A stretch of DNA of 64,000 bases from Microbacterium sp. GTDB taxonomy: Bacteria; Actinomycetota; Actinomycetes; Actinomycetales; Microbacteriaceae. The notes beneath the pieces are model-generated. The model was not told where the DNA came from. It saw nothing but the letters and a program-made list of their open reading frames with translations, and searched no databases. Where the stretch lies: the NCBI RefSeq assembly GCF_031179285.1, contig NZ_JAPSHY010000002.1, positions 124,001 to 188,000 of the forward strand, in the 5' to 3' direction. Positions 9,155-18,862 of the stretch are shown piece after piece. The translations under genes and the position numbers were made by a program. Positions within the stretch are counted from its first letter, which is position 1, and each line of letters opens with the position of its first letter.

Positions 9155-10453
9155 GTGGCCACCGTGAATCCGCCGCGCGGCATGCGCGACATCCTCCCCG
9201 CTGACAAGTCCCGTCGTGAGGGCGTGCTCGCCGTCATCCGCGAGCGGTACCTGGCGCACGGTTTCGACGAGATCGAGACCCCGGTGGTGGAGGAGTACTC
9301 GCGACTTCATGCCGGGATCGGAGGCGACAACGAGAAGCTCTCCTACAACATCCTGCGGCGAGGGCTGGATGCCGACGCGATCCGCGCGGCCGCGGACGAC
9401 CCGGCGGAACTCTCGGATCTCGGTCTGCGGTACGACCTCACGGTGCCGCTCGCCCGCTTCTATGCGAGCAATCGTGGGCAGCTTCCCGGCGTGTTCCGTG
9501 CGATCCAGATCGGCCCCGTCTGGCGCGCCGAGCGGCCGCAGAAGGGGCGCTACCGACAGTTCGTGCAGTGCGACATCGACATCATCGGCGACGACTCGTC
9601 GCGGGCCGAGGCAGAGCTCATGGTCGCGTCCCTCGATGCCGTCGATGCGCTCGGCCTCGAGAGGGCGACGGTTCGCATCAACGACCGTCGCGTGCTCGAC
9701 TGGATGCTCGAGTCGTTCGGATTCGGCGTCGAGGAGCGTCCTGGCGTGCTGATCACCATCGACAAGCTCGACAAGCTCGGGCCCGACGGCGTCGTCGCCG
9801 AGCTGCGAGACCGCGCAGCCACAGCCTCGGCGGTCGACGCCTTCGAGTCGTTCCTGCGTCGTCCGCAGACCATGGAGTATCACCCCTTCGGCGAGGGGCA
9901 GATCCGCAAGGCGCTGCCGGACGGCGCGCCCGATGAGATCGTGGCGCATCTGGTCGGCATCGGCGAGGCGGTGGCGGCCGGGCGCGGCACAGCCGGTGCA
10001 GCGGAGGCCGAGGTGCCGCTCGTGTTCGATCCGTTCCTCGTGCGCGGCATGGGCTATTACACCGGGACGATCTTCGAGCTGGCGCACCCATCCGTCGGGT
10101 ACTCGCTCGGCGGTGGCGGCCGGTACGACGGGATGATCGGCCGCTTCCTCGGGCAGCAGGTGCCGGCCGTCGGCTTCTCGCTCGGGTTCGAGCGCCTCGT
10201 CGACCTGGTGACGGCGGATGCCGGCGCCGGGACGTCGTCGATCGTGCTCGTCCACGACGCCGATGTGCCCTTGGCGGAACTCGTCGGGCACAAGTCCGCC
10301 CTGATCGGCACCGGCGCACGTGTGCGGCTCGAGCGCCGCACGAAGAACCTCAAGGCGCTGCTCGAGCGCTCGGCGGCAGACGGCTACACATCGTTCGCGA
10401 CGGTTTCGGCCGGGGCGGCGACGGGAGAGTTGGAGCTCAAGCCGCTCTCCTGA
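9155..10453 (+). CDS. hisS: Histidine-tRNA ligase
   Basis: A class II aminoacyl-tRNA synthetase that charges tRNA-His. The 432-residue protein has motif 1 around RGMRDILPADKSRREG, motif 2 (IGPVWRAERPQKGRYRQF), the histidine-binding segment GMGYYTGTIFELAH and a C-terminal anticodon-binding domain. The motif 2 neighbourhood, continuing as VQCDIDIIGDD, resembles the form seen in archaea, eukaryotes and some bacteria more than the E. coli type. I judge this only by eye. The GTG start lies 6 nt after GAGGAT, a possible leaderless -10. Whether a second hisS exists elsewhere in the genome cannot be seen. Confidence 0.94.
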   Translation: MATVNPPRGMRDILPADKSRREGVLAVIRERYLAHGFDEIETPVVEEYSRLHAGIGGDNEKLSYNILRRGLDADAIRAAADDPAELSDLGLRYDLTVPLARFYASNRGQLPGVFRAIQIGPVWRAERPQKGRYRQFVQCDIDIIGDDSSRAEAELMVASLDAVDALGLERATVRINDRRVLDWMLESFGFGVEERPGVLITIDKLDKLGPDGVVAELRDRAATASAVDAFESFLRRPQTMEYHPFGEGQIRKALPDGAPDEIVAHLVGIGEAVAAGRGTAGAAEAEVPLVFDPFLVRGMGYYTGTIFELAHPSVGYSLGGGGRYDGMIGRFLGQQVPAVGFSLGFERLVDLVTADAGAGTSSIVLVHDADVPLAELVGHKSALIGTGARVRLERRTKNLKALLERSAADGYTSFATVSAGAATGELELKPLS

Positions 10454-10505
10454 CCGCCTTTCGGCCGTTCACACGGCGTTCACATCGGCGAGGTCGAATC
10501 AGGGC

Positions 10506-11294
10506 ATGTCGCGCTCCCGCATCGTGCTCGCCTCAGGTCTCGGCATCGCCGTCGCGGCGACGCTCTCCCTGGGTGGCCGCGCAGTGCTCGCCCGACAGGC
10601 GGCGATAGCCCGTCGCCGCATCGGGAAGCCTCACGGCGAGGTGTCGATCGTCGCCGATCGCGTGTGGCGGCCGGGCCTTGCGGGGCAGCCCGCCGAGCTC
10701 TTGCTGCTGGGCGACTCGCTCGCCGCCGGACTCGGCGCCGAACGTCGCAAGGACACCCTCGGCGGGCGGCTCGCGAAGGGACTGGCACGGCAACTGCATC
10801 GACCCGTTCGACTGCACACGGCAGCGGTGGTCGGATCGGAGTCGTCGGCGCTCGCCCGCCAGCTGGACTCAGTTCCCGCCGACCTCCGCCCCGATGTCGC
10901 GGTCATCGTCGTGGGAGGCAACGACGTGACGCATCGTGTGCCCGTCTCTGAATCCGCAGCCCATCTGGAGTCGGCGATCACCCGGTTGCGTGCGAGAGGA
11001 GCGGAGGTCGTGGTCGGCACGTGCCCTGACCTCGGGGCGTTGCGGGCGGTGCCGCAGCCGCTGCGAGCGCTCGGCTCCCGGATGTCTAGGCAGCTGGCCG
11101 CCGCGCAGGCGAGCGCGGCGGCGCGCGCCGGGGCGGTGAGCGTCGATCTGCGACGAGCGGTCGGGGCCATGTTCCTCGACGACCCGGACAGCATGTTCAG
11201 CCTCGACCGATTCCATCCCAGTGCCCTGGGCTATCGGCGCACCGCCGAGGCTCTGCTGCCGGCTGTCGTGGATGCTATGCGCCGTCGACGCTGA
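10506..11294 (+). CDS. SGNH/GDSL-family hydrolase
   Basis: A 262-residue esterase-type protein with the SGNH fold. After a hydrophobic N-terminal segment (IVLASGLGIAVAATLSLGG), probably an uncleaved anchor or signal peptide, comes block I with the nucleophile (LLLLGDSLAAGLGAE). Block III follows (VVGGNDVTH), then block V with the catalytic Asp-His pair (DRFHPSALGY). All catalytic blocks are therefore present. Family members remove acyl groups from lipids or cell-wall sugars; the substrate is unknown. The ATG at 10506 is chosen because it gives the membrane segment directly; longer forms would overlap hisS. The 3' end overlaps the convergent VOC gene. Confidence 0.85.
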   Translation: MSRSRIVLASGLGIAVAATLSLGGRAVLARQAAIARRRIGKPHGEVSIVADRVWRPGLAGQPAELLLLGDSLAAGLGAERRKDTLGGRLAKGLARQLHRPVRLHTAAVVGSESSALARQLDSVPADLRPDVAVIVVGGNDVTHRVPVSESAAHLESAITRLRARGAEVVVGTCPDLGALRAVPQPLRALGSRMSRQLAAAQASAAARAGAVSVDLRRAVGAMFLDDPDSMFSLDRFHPSALGYRRTAEALLPAVVDAMRRRR

Positions 11295-11787
11295 CCGAGG
11301 CAGCCCACTCCTGCACGCGCCGGGCGCTTTCCTCCACAGACAGATCCTCGACGCGGCTCATGATCGACCAGCGCACCCCGAAGGGATCGCGGATGCTGGC
11401 GAAGCGATCGCCCGAGACGAATGTCGAGGCCGGTTCGCGAACGACGGCTCCGGCAGCCACGGCCTTCTGCAGCACGGCGTCGACATCGGGCACGTAGAGA
11501 CCGAGCGAATAGCAGTCGTCTTCGCCGGCAGGAGGAGCGACCAGGTGATACTCGGCTGTCGGCTCGCCGATCTGAAGCATCCCGAGTCCGAAGTCGAGGT
11601 CGGCATGCACGACCACCCCGCCCATCTCAGTGACGTCGATCACGGTCGCCCCGAAGACATCGCGATAGAACGCGATCGCCCCGGCGGCCCCGGGGATGGC
11701 GAGGAAGGGGGTGAGCGAGGTGGCGTTGTTCGGGCGGCCGTCGGTGGTGTGCTCGCCGGTCACTCCGGCAGTCGTGGTTTCTTCCAT
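11275..11787 (-). CDS. VOC/PhnB-like glyoxalase-fold protein
   Basis: A 170-residue protein of the PhnB-like branch of the VOC superfamily, with LTPFLAIPGAAGAIAFYRDV at the start of the domain and FASIRDPFGVRWSIMSRVED at its end. The C terminus adds a helix of about 25 residues. Relatives are often annotated as bleomycin-resistance-like or glyoxalase-like, but no substrate can be assigned. The ATG at 11787 follows the -10 hexamer TACCGT (11794-11799) by exactly 6 nt. The gene diverges from an AraC-type regulator starting 83 bp away, a common arrangement when the regulator controls the neighbour. Confidence 0.83.
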   Translation of the reverse strand: MEETTTAGVTGEHTTDGRPNNATSLTPFLAIPGAAGAIAFYRDVFGATVIDVTEMGGVVVHADLDFGLGMLQIGEPTAEYHLVAPPAGEDDCYSLGLYVPDVDAVLQKAVAAGAVVREPASTFVSGDRFASIRDPFGVRWSIMSRVEDLSVEESARRVQEWAASVSVDGA

Positions 11788-11869
11788 GCCCCCACGGTAG
11801 ACAGGCGGCCAGATGTGGCGCTTGAAGATTCGCGACACGCTGCCTGCCTGGCGGCCTATCGTCGGAAGC

Positions 11870-12667
11870 GTGATCGATGCGCGCAGGGGAGTGCTCTATC
11901 CGGCACGCATGCCGGACTTCCACCGACTGCCGCCGCCCAGTGCTGCCCTGCACCTGGTCGCGTGGTTCTGGATCCCGGAGTGGGACATCGAGCCGGGGCG
12001 CACATCGCGACAGCACCTCGTCGCCTACCCCGCTCTGAACCTCGTCGTGGAGAAGACCGACAGCGCCGCGGCCCGCGTCCAGCTCGTCGGAGCGTCGACA
12101 GCCGCCAGTCATCGCGATCTGCAGGGAACAGGATGGGCGGTGGGTGCGCTGCTGCGTCCGGCATCCGTCGCGGCGCTCGTCGAGAACCCGGCCGCGCTCT
12201 GTGACTCAGCGGTCGGATTCGATGCTCCGGAGCTGCTCGAGGGTGTGAGCCGCGCCATGGCGGCGGGCGGCGATGATCGGCGGGCCGACGCCGTCGCCGT
12301 GTTCGCGCGGTGGCTGGCTCGACGCGTGGGCGAGGGCACGCCGACGGATGCGCTGGCGAACGAGATGTCCGAGCTCCTGATGGGCGACGCCACGATCCTT
12401 CGGCCGGAGGATGTCGCCGCCCGCCTCCATACCTCGGTGCGGACGGTGCAGCGGCTGGCGCATCGCTACGTCGGACTCCCGCCGGCGGCCATGATCCGTC
12501 GTCGCCGGCTCCAAGAAGCGGCTCAGCGCCTCCGCGACGAGCCGGGTGTGGAACTCGCCCTCGTCGCAGCCGAACTGGGCTACGCCGATCACTCGCATCT
12601 CAGCAACGACTTCCGCGCGGTTCTCGGGATCACTCCGCGCAGCTACCGATCCGACGCTCGCGCCTGA
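11870..12667 (+). CDS. AraC-family transcriptional regulator
   Basis: A 265-residue regulator. The N-terminal two thirds form the DUF6597-like sensor often found in such proteins (HLVAWFWIPEWDIEPGRTSR, TGWAVGALLRPASVAALV). The C-terminal AraC domain carries two helix-turn-helices: VAARLHTSVRTVQRLAHRYV and LVAAELGYADHSHLSNDF, closing with GITPRSYRS. The start is taken as the GTG at 11870 because TATCGT lies 7 nt upstream; an ATG at 11813 would extend into the divergent promoter. It probably regulates the divergent VOC gene or the downstream permease. Its 3' end overlaps the convergent permease gene by 25 bp. Confidence 0.88.
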   Translation: MIDARRGVLYPARMPDFHRLPPPSAALHLVAWFWIPEWDIEPGRTSRQHLVAYPALNLVVEKTDSAAARVQLVGASTAASHRDLQGTGWAVGALLRPASVAALVENPAALCDSAVGFDAPELLEGVSRAMAAGGDDRRADAVAVFARWLARRVGEGTPTDALANEMSELLMGDATILRPEDVAARLHTSVRTVQRLAHRYVGLPPAAMIRRRRLQEAAQRLRDEPGVELALVAAELGYADHSHLSNDFRAVLGITPRSYRSDARA

Positions 12668-13908
12668 GCGCCACCGGCTCGACGATGGATCACACGCAGA
12701 CGTAGCGCACGGTACCCCACGCCGACCATGACCACTCCGGTGCCGATGAGTGACGCCTCCACCGGGAGGGTGTTCACCAGGAGAAGGCATCCCAGTGCTC
12801 CGATGACCTGCAGCGCTCGCGGGTATCGCCGCTCCGAAGCGCCCTGGCGGAACGCGGCGGCGTTCGCGATCAGGTAGTACAACAGCACCCCGAACGAGGA
12901 GAATCCGATCGCCCCGCGCAGATCGGCGACGAGCACGATCCCGATCACGATCACTGCGATGGCGATCTCGGCGCGGCGCGGCACCTGCCATCGCTCGTCG
13001 ACGCGAGAGAGGAATCGAGGCAGGTCGCTCTCACGGGCCATGGCGAGCGTGGTGCGTCCGATTCCGGTGAGGAGCGCGAGCAACGCGCCGAGCGATGCGG
13101 CCGCCGCCGACACCCGCACGGGGGGAGCCAGCGCCGGCCATCCGGCCGCGGTGACGACGTCGGCGAGCGGAGCGGTGCTGCCGGCGGCATCCGACCCGAG
13201 GACCGCCATCACGGTGAGCGCGACGAGCGCATACACGCCCACGGCGCCTCCGAGCGCGAGCACGATGGCGCGCGGGATGGTGCGTGCCGGGTCGATCACC
13301 TCCTCGCCCATGGTGGCGATGCGCGCGTAACCGGCGAATGCGAAGAACAGCAGCCCCGCGCCCTGGAGGACGCCGTACGCCGTGGCGTCGGGCAGCACGG
13401 CGGCGGTCGACTCCGGCGAACCGGCGACGCCGGATGCGACCACGACGGCGAGACCGAGCAACGAGCAGACGACGAGGACGCGGGTGAGCATCGCCGTCCG
13501 GGTGACCCCGAAGCAGTTCACGACGGCGAGCGCGGCGACCGCGGCGACCGCGACGGGTATCCTCCAGCCCGCCGGTGCGGCGTAGGCCGCGAAGGTCATC
13601 GCCATCGCCGCGCAACTGGCGATCTTGCCGATCACGAAACACCATCCGGCGATGAAGCCCCACCACGGCCCGATCTCGGCGCGGGCATAGGCATAGGTGC
13701 CACCGGCGACCGGATGTGCGACGGCGAGCTGCGCCGACGCCGTCGCGTTGCAGTACGCCACGACTGCGGCGACCCCCAGCGCGATGAGGATGCCGGATCC
13801 GGCGACGCCCATGGCGGGGCCCCACACCGAGAACACCCCGGCCCCGATCATCGAGCCGAGGCCGATCGCGACGGCGTCGGCGAGGGTCAGTCGGCGAGCG
13901 AGCGGCAT
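12643..13908 (-). CDS. APC-superfamily amino acid permease
   Basis: A 421-residue, roughly 12-helix secondary transporter of the amino acid-polyamine-organocation superfamily. The first helix has the unwound substrate-binding signature GLGSMIGAGVFSVWGPA, followed by PVAGGTYAYARAEIGPWWGF, typical of APC permeases. LLFFAFAGYARIATMGEEV marks the sixth helix, and a short cytosolic C terminus ends the protein. Substrate specificity cannot be read. The ATG at 13908 is preferred to the upstream 13950 because it starts the usual short tail before helix 1. The gene sits between an AraC regulator and a DUF4442 gene. Confidence 0.9.
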   Translation of the reverse strand: MPLARRLTLADAVAIGLGSMIGAGVFSVWGPAMGVAGSGILIALGVAAVVAYCNATASAQLAVAHPVAGGTYAYARAEIGPWWGFIAGWCFVIGKIASCAAMAMTFAAYAAPAGWRIPVAVAAVAALAVVNCFGVTRTAMLTRVLVVCSLLGLAVVVASGVAGSPESTAAVLPDATAYGVLQGAGLLFFAFAGYARIATMGEEVIDPARTIPRAIVLALGGAVGVYALVALTVMAVLGSDAAGSTAPLADVVTAAGWPALAPPVRVSAAAASLGALLALLTGIGRTTLAMARESDLPRFLSRVDERWQVPRRAEIAIAVIVIGIVLVADLRGAIGFSSFGVLLYYLIANAAAFRQGASERRYPRALQVIGALGCLLLVNTLPVEASLIGTGVVMVGVGYRALRLRVIHRRAGGAQARASDR

Positions 13909-13978
13909 TCGTTCATGGTGACACGACCCGGTGAACATCCGGTGCCGCATCCGGCCGGAGCGGCCAGGCGAGTCGCCC

Positions 13979-14449
13979 TCAGTGGCGAGCCGCCGAGACG
14001 CGCTTCTTCTCGCGGATGTAGACCTGGCGCTTCACTCGGGCGACGACATCCCCCTCGCGGTCGACGATCTCGGTCTCGAACCACTCCAGCACCTTCGCGC
14101 CTCCCTGGGCCCGATCCCTGAGCTCGGCCGCCTTCGCCTTCGAGACCTCGAACTCGGCCGTCAGCACGCCACGCCCGGGCTTGACGAACTCGATCTCGCC
14201 CCGGGTGTCCCAGACGACGTAGTCGCGGCCGAGCTGATGCATGATCAGCATGAAGAAGTAGGGGTCGGTCATCGCCGACATCGACCCGCCGAACGCGGTT
14301 CTGACGTAGTTGCGGGTGAACACGTTGACGTGCAGTTCGACGGTCGCGTGGGTCCAGTCGTCGCTGAAGCGTCGGACCCTGATGCCGCTGAACAGGTTCG
14401 GGATCCACAGGCTCATCCCGACGGCGAGACGGCGAGGAGTGATGCGCAT
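13979..14449 (-). CDS. DUF4442 hotdog-fold protein (thioesterase-like)
   Basis: A 156-residue single-domain protein of the DUF4442 family, which has a hotdog fold related to acyl-CoA thioesterases. Recognisable parts are the opening MSLWIPNLFSGIRVRRFSDD, the helix FGGSMSAMTDPYFFMLIM and the closing strands ending in YIREKKRVS. Catalytic activity has not been established for most relatives; a role in acyl-CoA turnover is an inference from fold. It diverges from the CPBP protease gene across a 100-bp gap and is 70 bp upstream of the permease on the same strand. Confidence 0.82.
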   Translation of the reverse strand: MRITPRRLAVGMSLWIPNLFSGIRVRRFSDDWTHATVELHVNVFTRNYVRTAFGGSMSAMTDPYFFMLIMHQLGRDYVVWDTRGEIEFVKPGRGVLTAEFEVSKAKAAELRDRAQGGAKVLEWFETEIVDREGDVVARVKRQVYIREKKRVSAARH

Positions 14450-14549
14450 CGCACCAGTCTTGCGTCGCGGTAGAGTCTGTCCGATTCATTCGGAGGGTCA
14501 CGACAACCGTCGGCTCTGCATCCGGCCCCCGATCGTCGAAGGGACTGAC

Positions 14550-15497
14550 ATGACAGACCGAGCCGCCGTCCCCGGGGTCCGCTGGGGTGCCGTCGTGGCG
14601 TTCACCCTGCTCTGCTGCGCCCTGGCGTGGGTCGTCAGCCTGCCGCTGTGGTTCGGCGACGGGCTTGCCGAACCCATCTCCGCGCTGCTGCTGCCGATGA
14701 TGATGGCGACCCCTGCCGTCGCGGCGATCATCGTCACGTTCGCCATGCGCGTGCCGGGCCGCGGGGAGCGGCTTCGCTTCCTCGGACTGTGGCCGCTGCG
14801 ACCGGCGAAGCGCGTCGTGTGGCTCATCGTGCTGGGGTGGCTCGCGCCGCCGGTGCTGGTGATGGCCAGCATCGCGCTCGCGGCCGCGTGCGGGTTCGTG
14901 CAACTCGACCTCACGTTCTCCGCGTTCGCCGCCGAGATCGAGAAGGTGCTTCCTGCGGGCTCGCCGACTCCGCCCATCGGGGTGGTGGTGGCCGCGCAGG
15001 TCGCCGGGATCCCGCTGGCGGCGCTCGTCAACGCGTTCTTCGCATTCGGCGAGGAGCTGGGATGGCGCGGCTGGCTCCTTCCTGCACTGCGCCCGCTCGG
15101 CACCTGGCCTGCGCTCCTGCTCAGCGGAGCGATCTGGGGCTTCTGGCACAGCCCGATCATCCTGCTCGGGTACAACTTCGGGCGCACCGACGTCACGGGC
15201 GTGCTGTTCATGATCGGCGGCTGCGTCGCGTGGGGGATCCTGCTCGGCTGGCTGCGGCTGCGCTCGGCATCCGTCTGGCCCGCCGTGATCGCGCACGGAT
15301 CCCTCAACGCCGCGGGCGGACTGATCGTCATCGTCGCCGCGGCACAGCCCGATCTCGCCCTCGCGGGTCCCCTGGGTGTCTCCGGCTGGATCGTGATCGC
15401 CGTGGTCACCGTCGTCCTCATCGCGATCGGTCAGTTCCGACACCAGCCGGAACTCGCCGATGCACCCGGTCGCCTGATCTCTGCGCCGCGCTCTTGA
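14550..15497 (+). CDS. CPBP-family intramembrane metalloprotease
   Basis: A 315-residue integral membrane protein with about eight helices and the CPBP (Abi/CAAX-protease) motifs. Motif 1 is EELGWRGWLLP, carrying the paired glutamates and an arginine. Motif 2 is IWGFWHSPIILLG with its histidine, and motif 3 is VIAHGSLNAAGG with a second histidine. Proteins of this family cleave within membranes or process prenylated peptides, and several act in bacteriocin self-immunity. No target peptide is evident nearby. The ATG at 14550 is preceded by GAAGGGA. The gene precedes the O-methyltransferase by 33 bp and may be co-transcribed. Confidence 0.88.
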   Translation: MTDRAAVPGVRWGAVVAFTLLCCALAWVVSLPLWFGDGLAEPISALLLPMMMATPAVAAIIVTFAMRVPGRGERLRFLGLWPLRPAKRVVWLIVLGWLAPPVLVMASIALAAACGFVQLDLTFSAFAAEIEKVLPAGSPTPPIGVVVAAQVAGIPLAALVNAFFAFGEELGWRGWLLPALRPLGTWPALLLSGAIWGFWHSPIILLGYNFGRTDVTGVLFMIGGCVAWGILLGWLRLRSASVWPAVIAHGSLNAAGGLIVIVAAAQPDLALAGPLGVSGWIVIAVVTVVLIAIGQFRHQPELADAPGRLISAPRS

Positions 15498-15530
15498 CGG
15501 CCCCTTCCCATCCGGGATTGGCTGGGCGAC

Positions 15531-16196
15531 ATGGAACCCACACCCGCGGCATGGTCCGCTGCTGACGAATTCCTCGCGGCGACGCTCGTAGGATCCGACC
15601 CCGCGCTGGAAGCGGCACTCAGCGCACAGCGAAAGGCCGACCTGCCGGAGATCGAGGTCGCGCCTGTCGGCGGCAAATTCCTGCACCTCCTCGCACGGAT
15701 CAGCGGGGCGCGCAGGGTGCTCGAGATCGGCACCCTCGGCGGGTACTCCACGATCTGGCTGGCGCGAGCGATCGGCGACGGCGGGATCGTGACGACCATC
15801 GAGGCGGAGCCCGACATCGCGGCCATCGCGCGGGCGAGCATCGACGCGTCGGGCGTCGGCGGTCGTGTCGACATCCGCGTCGGACGCGGTGCCGACGTCC
15901 TTCCGACCCTCGAGGGCTCAGAGCCGTACGACCTGGTCTTCATCGACGCCGACAAGGAGTCGAACACCATCTACCTCGACTGGGCGGCCCGGCTCGGACG
16001 CCCGGGCACCGTCGTCGTCCTCGACAACATCGGCCGGGACGGCGAGATCGTGAACGAGGCGACGACCGATTCGAAGGTCATCGGCACGCGCGAGGGGCTT
16101 CGGATGCTGGGGCATGACCCCCGTTTCGACGCGACAGCGCTGCAGACGGTCGGCGTGAAGGGATGGGACGGCATCGCACTCGCCGTCGTGGTGTGA
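15531..16196 (+). CDS. Class I O-methyltransferase (family 3)
   Basis: A 221-residue SAM-dependent methyltransferase of the small O-methyltransferase (family 3, COMT-like) group. The SAM-binding motif I is RVLEIGTLGGYSTIWLAR. The acidic loop VTTIEAEPDIAAIAR binds the ribose. DLVFIDADKESN supplies metal-binding aspartates, and VVLDNIGRDGEIVNEAT completes the catalytic site. Such enzymes methylate catechol-like or phenylpropanoid-like hydroxyls; the substrate here is unknown. Length is normal. It is the last gene before eno. A GC-rich inverted repeat (16207-16251) downstream may terminate it. Confidence 0.9.
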   Translation: MEPTPAAWSAADEFLAATLVGSDPALEAALSAQRKADLPEIEVAPVGGKFLHLLARISGARRVLEIGTLGGYSTIWLARAIGDGGIVTTIEAEPDIAAIARASIDASGVGGRVDIRVGRGADVLPTLEGSEPYDLVFIDADKESNTIYLDWAARLGRPGTVVVLDNIGRDGEIVNEATTDSKVIGTREGLRMLGHDPRFDATALQTVGVKGWDGIALAVVV

Positions 16197-16252
16197 CGAT
16201 CCGCGTCCGGGGCACGGCGCAGGTCGCCCCCGAGGACGGGCGGCGCCCCGGC

Positions 16253-16258
16253 TAGACT
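16253..16258 (+). promoter_or_regulatory. Candidate -10 element (TAGACT) of eno
   Basis: TAGACT fits the TANNNT -10 pattern. It would give a leader of about 48 nt that contains the Shine-Dalgarno AAGGAG at 16301-16306, so enolase is expected to be translated from a leadered mRNA. Confidence 0.45.
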
Positions 16259-16298
16259 GAGCGCGGATCGACGTCGCTCCACCACACCTTTTCCCTGA

Positions 16299-17594
<1,296 letters not shown>

Positions 17595-17612
17595 GGACAA
17601 CCGGCACCCGAG

Positions 17613-17637
17613 CGTCGGCGACTGAACGACGCCGACG
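17613..17637 (+). terminator. Hairpin downstream of eno
   Basis: CGTCGGCG (17613-17620) pairs with CGCCGACG (17630-17637) around a 9-nt loop, 18 nt after the eno stop. There is no T-run, so it may attenuate rather than fully stop transcription into the next gene. Confidence 0.45.
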
Positions 17638-17688
17638 AGAACGGATGAAGCTCGCCGCCACCGAAAGCGGCCGAACGAAGGAGGAGTC

Positions 17689-18264
17689 GTGGCACGTCGA
17701 CCGGCTCCTCCTTCGTCGTCCTCGAAGGTGCCGCCCGCATCGAGCGTCGTCGCGAGTCGAGGCTCGAAAGGCGGCTCCCGTCGCAAGGCCGGCGCCGCTC
17801 CCGGCGGAGCATCACGCGGAGCGAAAGCACCGACCGTCGACGTCAGGGAGTGGGCTTCCGGCATCCGCCTGTCCGCATTCTCCGTGATCATGCTGTCGCT
17901 CGTCGTGCTCGGCGCGTGGGTCCTGGTGCCGACGCTCGGCACGTTCATCGACCAGCGGCAGAAGATCGCCGCCCTCGAAGCTTCCATCCGGGTGAGTGAG
18001 GAAGAGATCGCCTCCCTGAAGCAGGAGCGGGAACGGTGGCAGGACCCGGCCTACATCACCACCCAGGCGCGAGAGCGGCTCTACTATGTCAAACCCGGGG
18101 AAGTGGTCTACCTGATCGACAATGACCTCGATCCGGCCGCCCTTCCGCAGGAGCAGGCTCCCGTCAGCGACACCCTCGAGGAGAAGCCGGCTGACTGGAT
18201 GCCACAGCTCCTTCGCACACTCACCTCGGCCGGACTCGCCGAGACGGCCGCGGTCGCGCCCTGA
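17689..18264 (+). CDS. FtsB/DivIC-like septum formation initiator
   Basis: A 191-residue bitopic membrane protein of the FtsB/DivIC family, which scaffolds the cell-division complex with FtsL and FtsQ. The first 55 residues are Ser/Arg/Pro-rich and cytoplasmic. A single membrane helix spans about 61-82 (AFSVIMLSLVVLGAWVLVP). A coiled coil follows at about 85-118 (QRQKIAALEASI, EEIASLKQERERWQDP), then the conserved ARERLYYVKPGE segment. The C-terminal tail is longer than in E. coli FtsB, as is usual in actinobacteria. The GTG start has GAAGGAGG upstream. Position between eno and DUF501 matches the mycobacterial homologue and supports the call. Confidence 0.88.
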   Translation: MARRPAPPSSSSKVPPASSVVASRGSKGGSRRKAGAAPGGASRGAKAPTVDVREWASGIRLSAFSVIMLSLVVLGAWVLVPTLGTFIDQRQKIAALEASIRVSEEEIASLKQERERWQDPAYITTQARERLYYVKPGEVVYLIDNDLDPAALPQEQAPVSDTLEEKPADWMPQLLRTLTSAGLAETAAVAP

Positions 18265-18322
18265 CCGACAGCCGCGCGACCGCTCCGAGCATCCTCCCGG
18301 CGGCCTCCCGTACGCTGGAACG

Positions 18323-18862
18323 GTGACCACGCCGCCATTCCCCCTCCCCACGCCTGCCGATCTCGCCGTGGTGTCGTCGCAGCTCGGGCGAGAGGCCCGC
18401 GGAGTGGTCGGCATCGCCGCGCGATGCGTCTGCGGCAATCCCACGGTCGTCGCCACCACGCCTCGTCTGCCGGACGGAACCCCGTTCCCGACGTTCTACT
18501 ACCTGACGCACCCGGCGGCGACGGCCGCGATGTCGACCCTCGAGGCGACGCAGGTCATGCCAGAGCTCACCGGCCTCCTCGAGGATGAGGAGACGGCGGC
18601 AGCCTACGAGGCGGCGCACCGGGCATACCTCGCCGACCGGGCGCAGTTCGGCGACGTCTCCGAGATCGACGGCATCTCCGCCGGGGGGATGCCGACGCGC
18701 GTGAAGTGCCTGCATGCTCTCGCGGGGCATGCGCTCGCCGCGGGCCCCGGCGTCAATCCGATCGGCGATGAGGCGCTCTCCCGCTCGGCGTGGTCACCTC
18801 AGCTCTGCCGATGCGACGACCCCGGCGCCGCGATTCGCCCTGCCGAAGACAGCACCGCATGA
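18323..18862 (+). CDS. DUF501 domain protein
   Basis: A 179-residue soluble protein of the DUF501 family, which is conserved across actinobacteria next to eno and the FtsB-like gene but has no established biochemical role. Visible features are a cysteine pair in the N-terminal part (GIAARCVCGNPTVVATTPRL) and a conserved segment with cysteine and histidine (GMPTRVKCLHALAGHALAAG). A third cysteine motif near the C terminus (SPQLCRCDD) completes a set that could bind metal. The GTG start lies 6 nt after TACGCT (18311-18316), predicting a leaderless mRNA. The stop overlaps the next start (ATGA), so the subtilase is translationally coupled to it. Confidence 0.88.
   Translation: MTTPPFPLPTPADLAVVSSQLGREARGVVGIAARCVCGNPTVVATTPRLPDGTPFPTFYYLTHPAATAAMSTLEATQVMPELTGLLEDEETAAAYEAAHRAYLADRAQFGDVSEIDGISAGGMPTRVKCLHALAGHALAAGPGVNPIGDEALSRSAWSPQLCRCDDPGAAIRPAEDSTA

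Noticed and set aside
13887..15686. A 599-codon minus-strand frame over the CPBP protease gene
   Set aside because: It overlaps the DUF4442 and CPBP genes in another frame, is very rich in Arg/Asp/His, and has no conserved motif.
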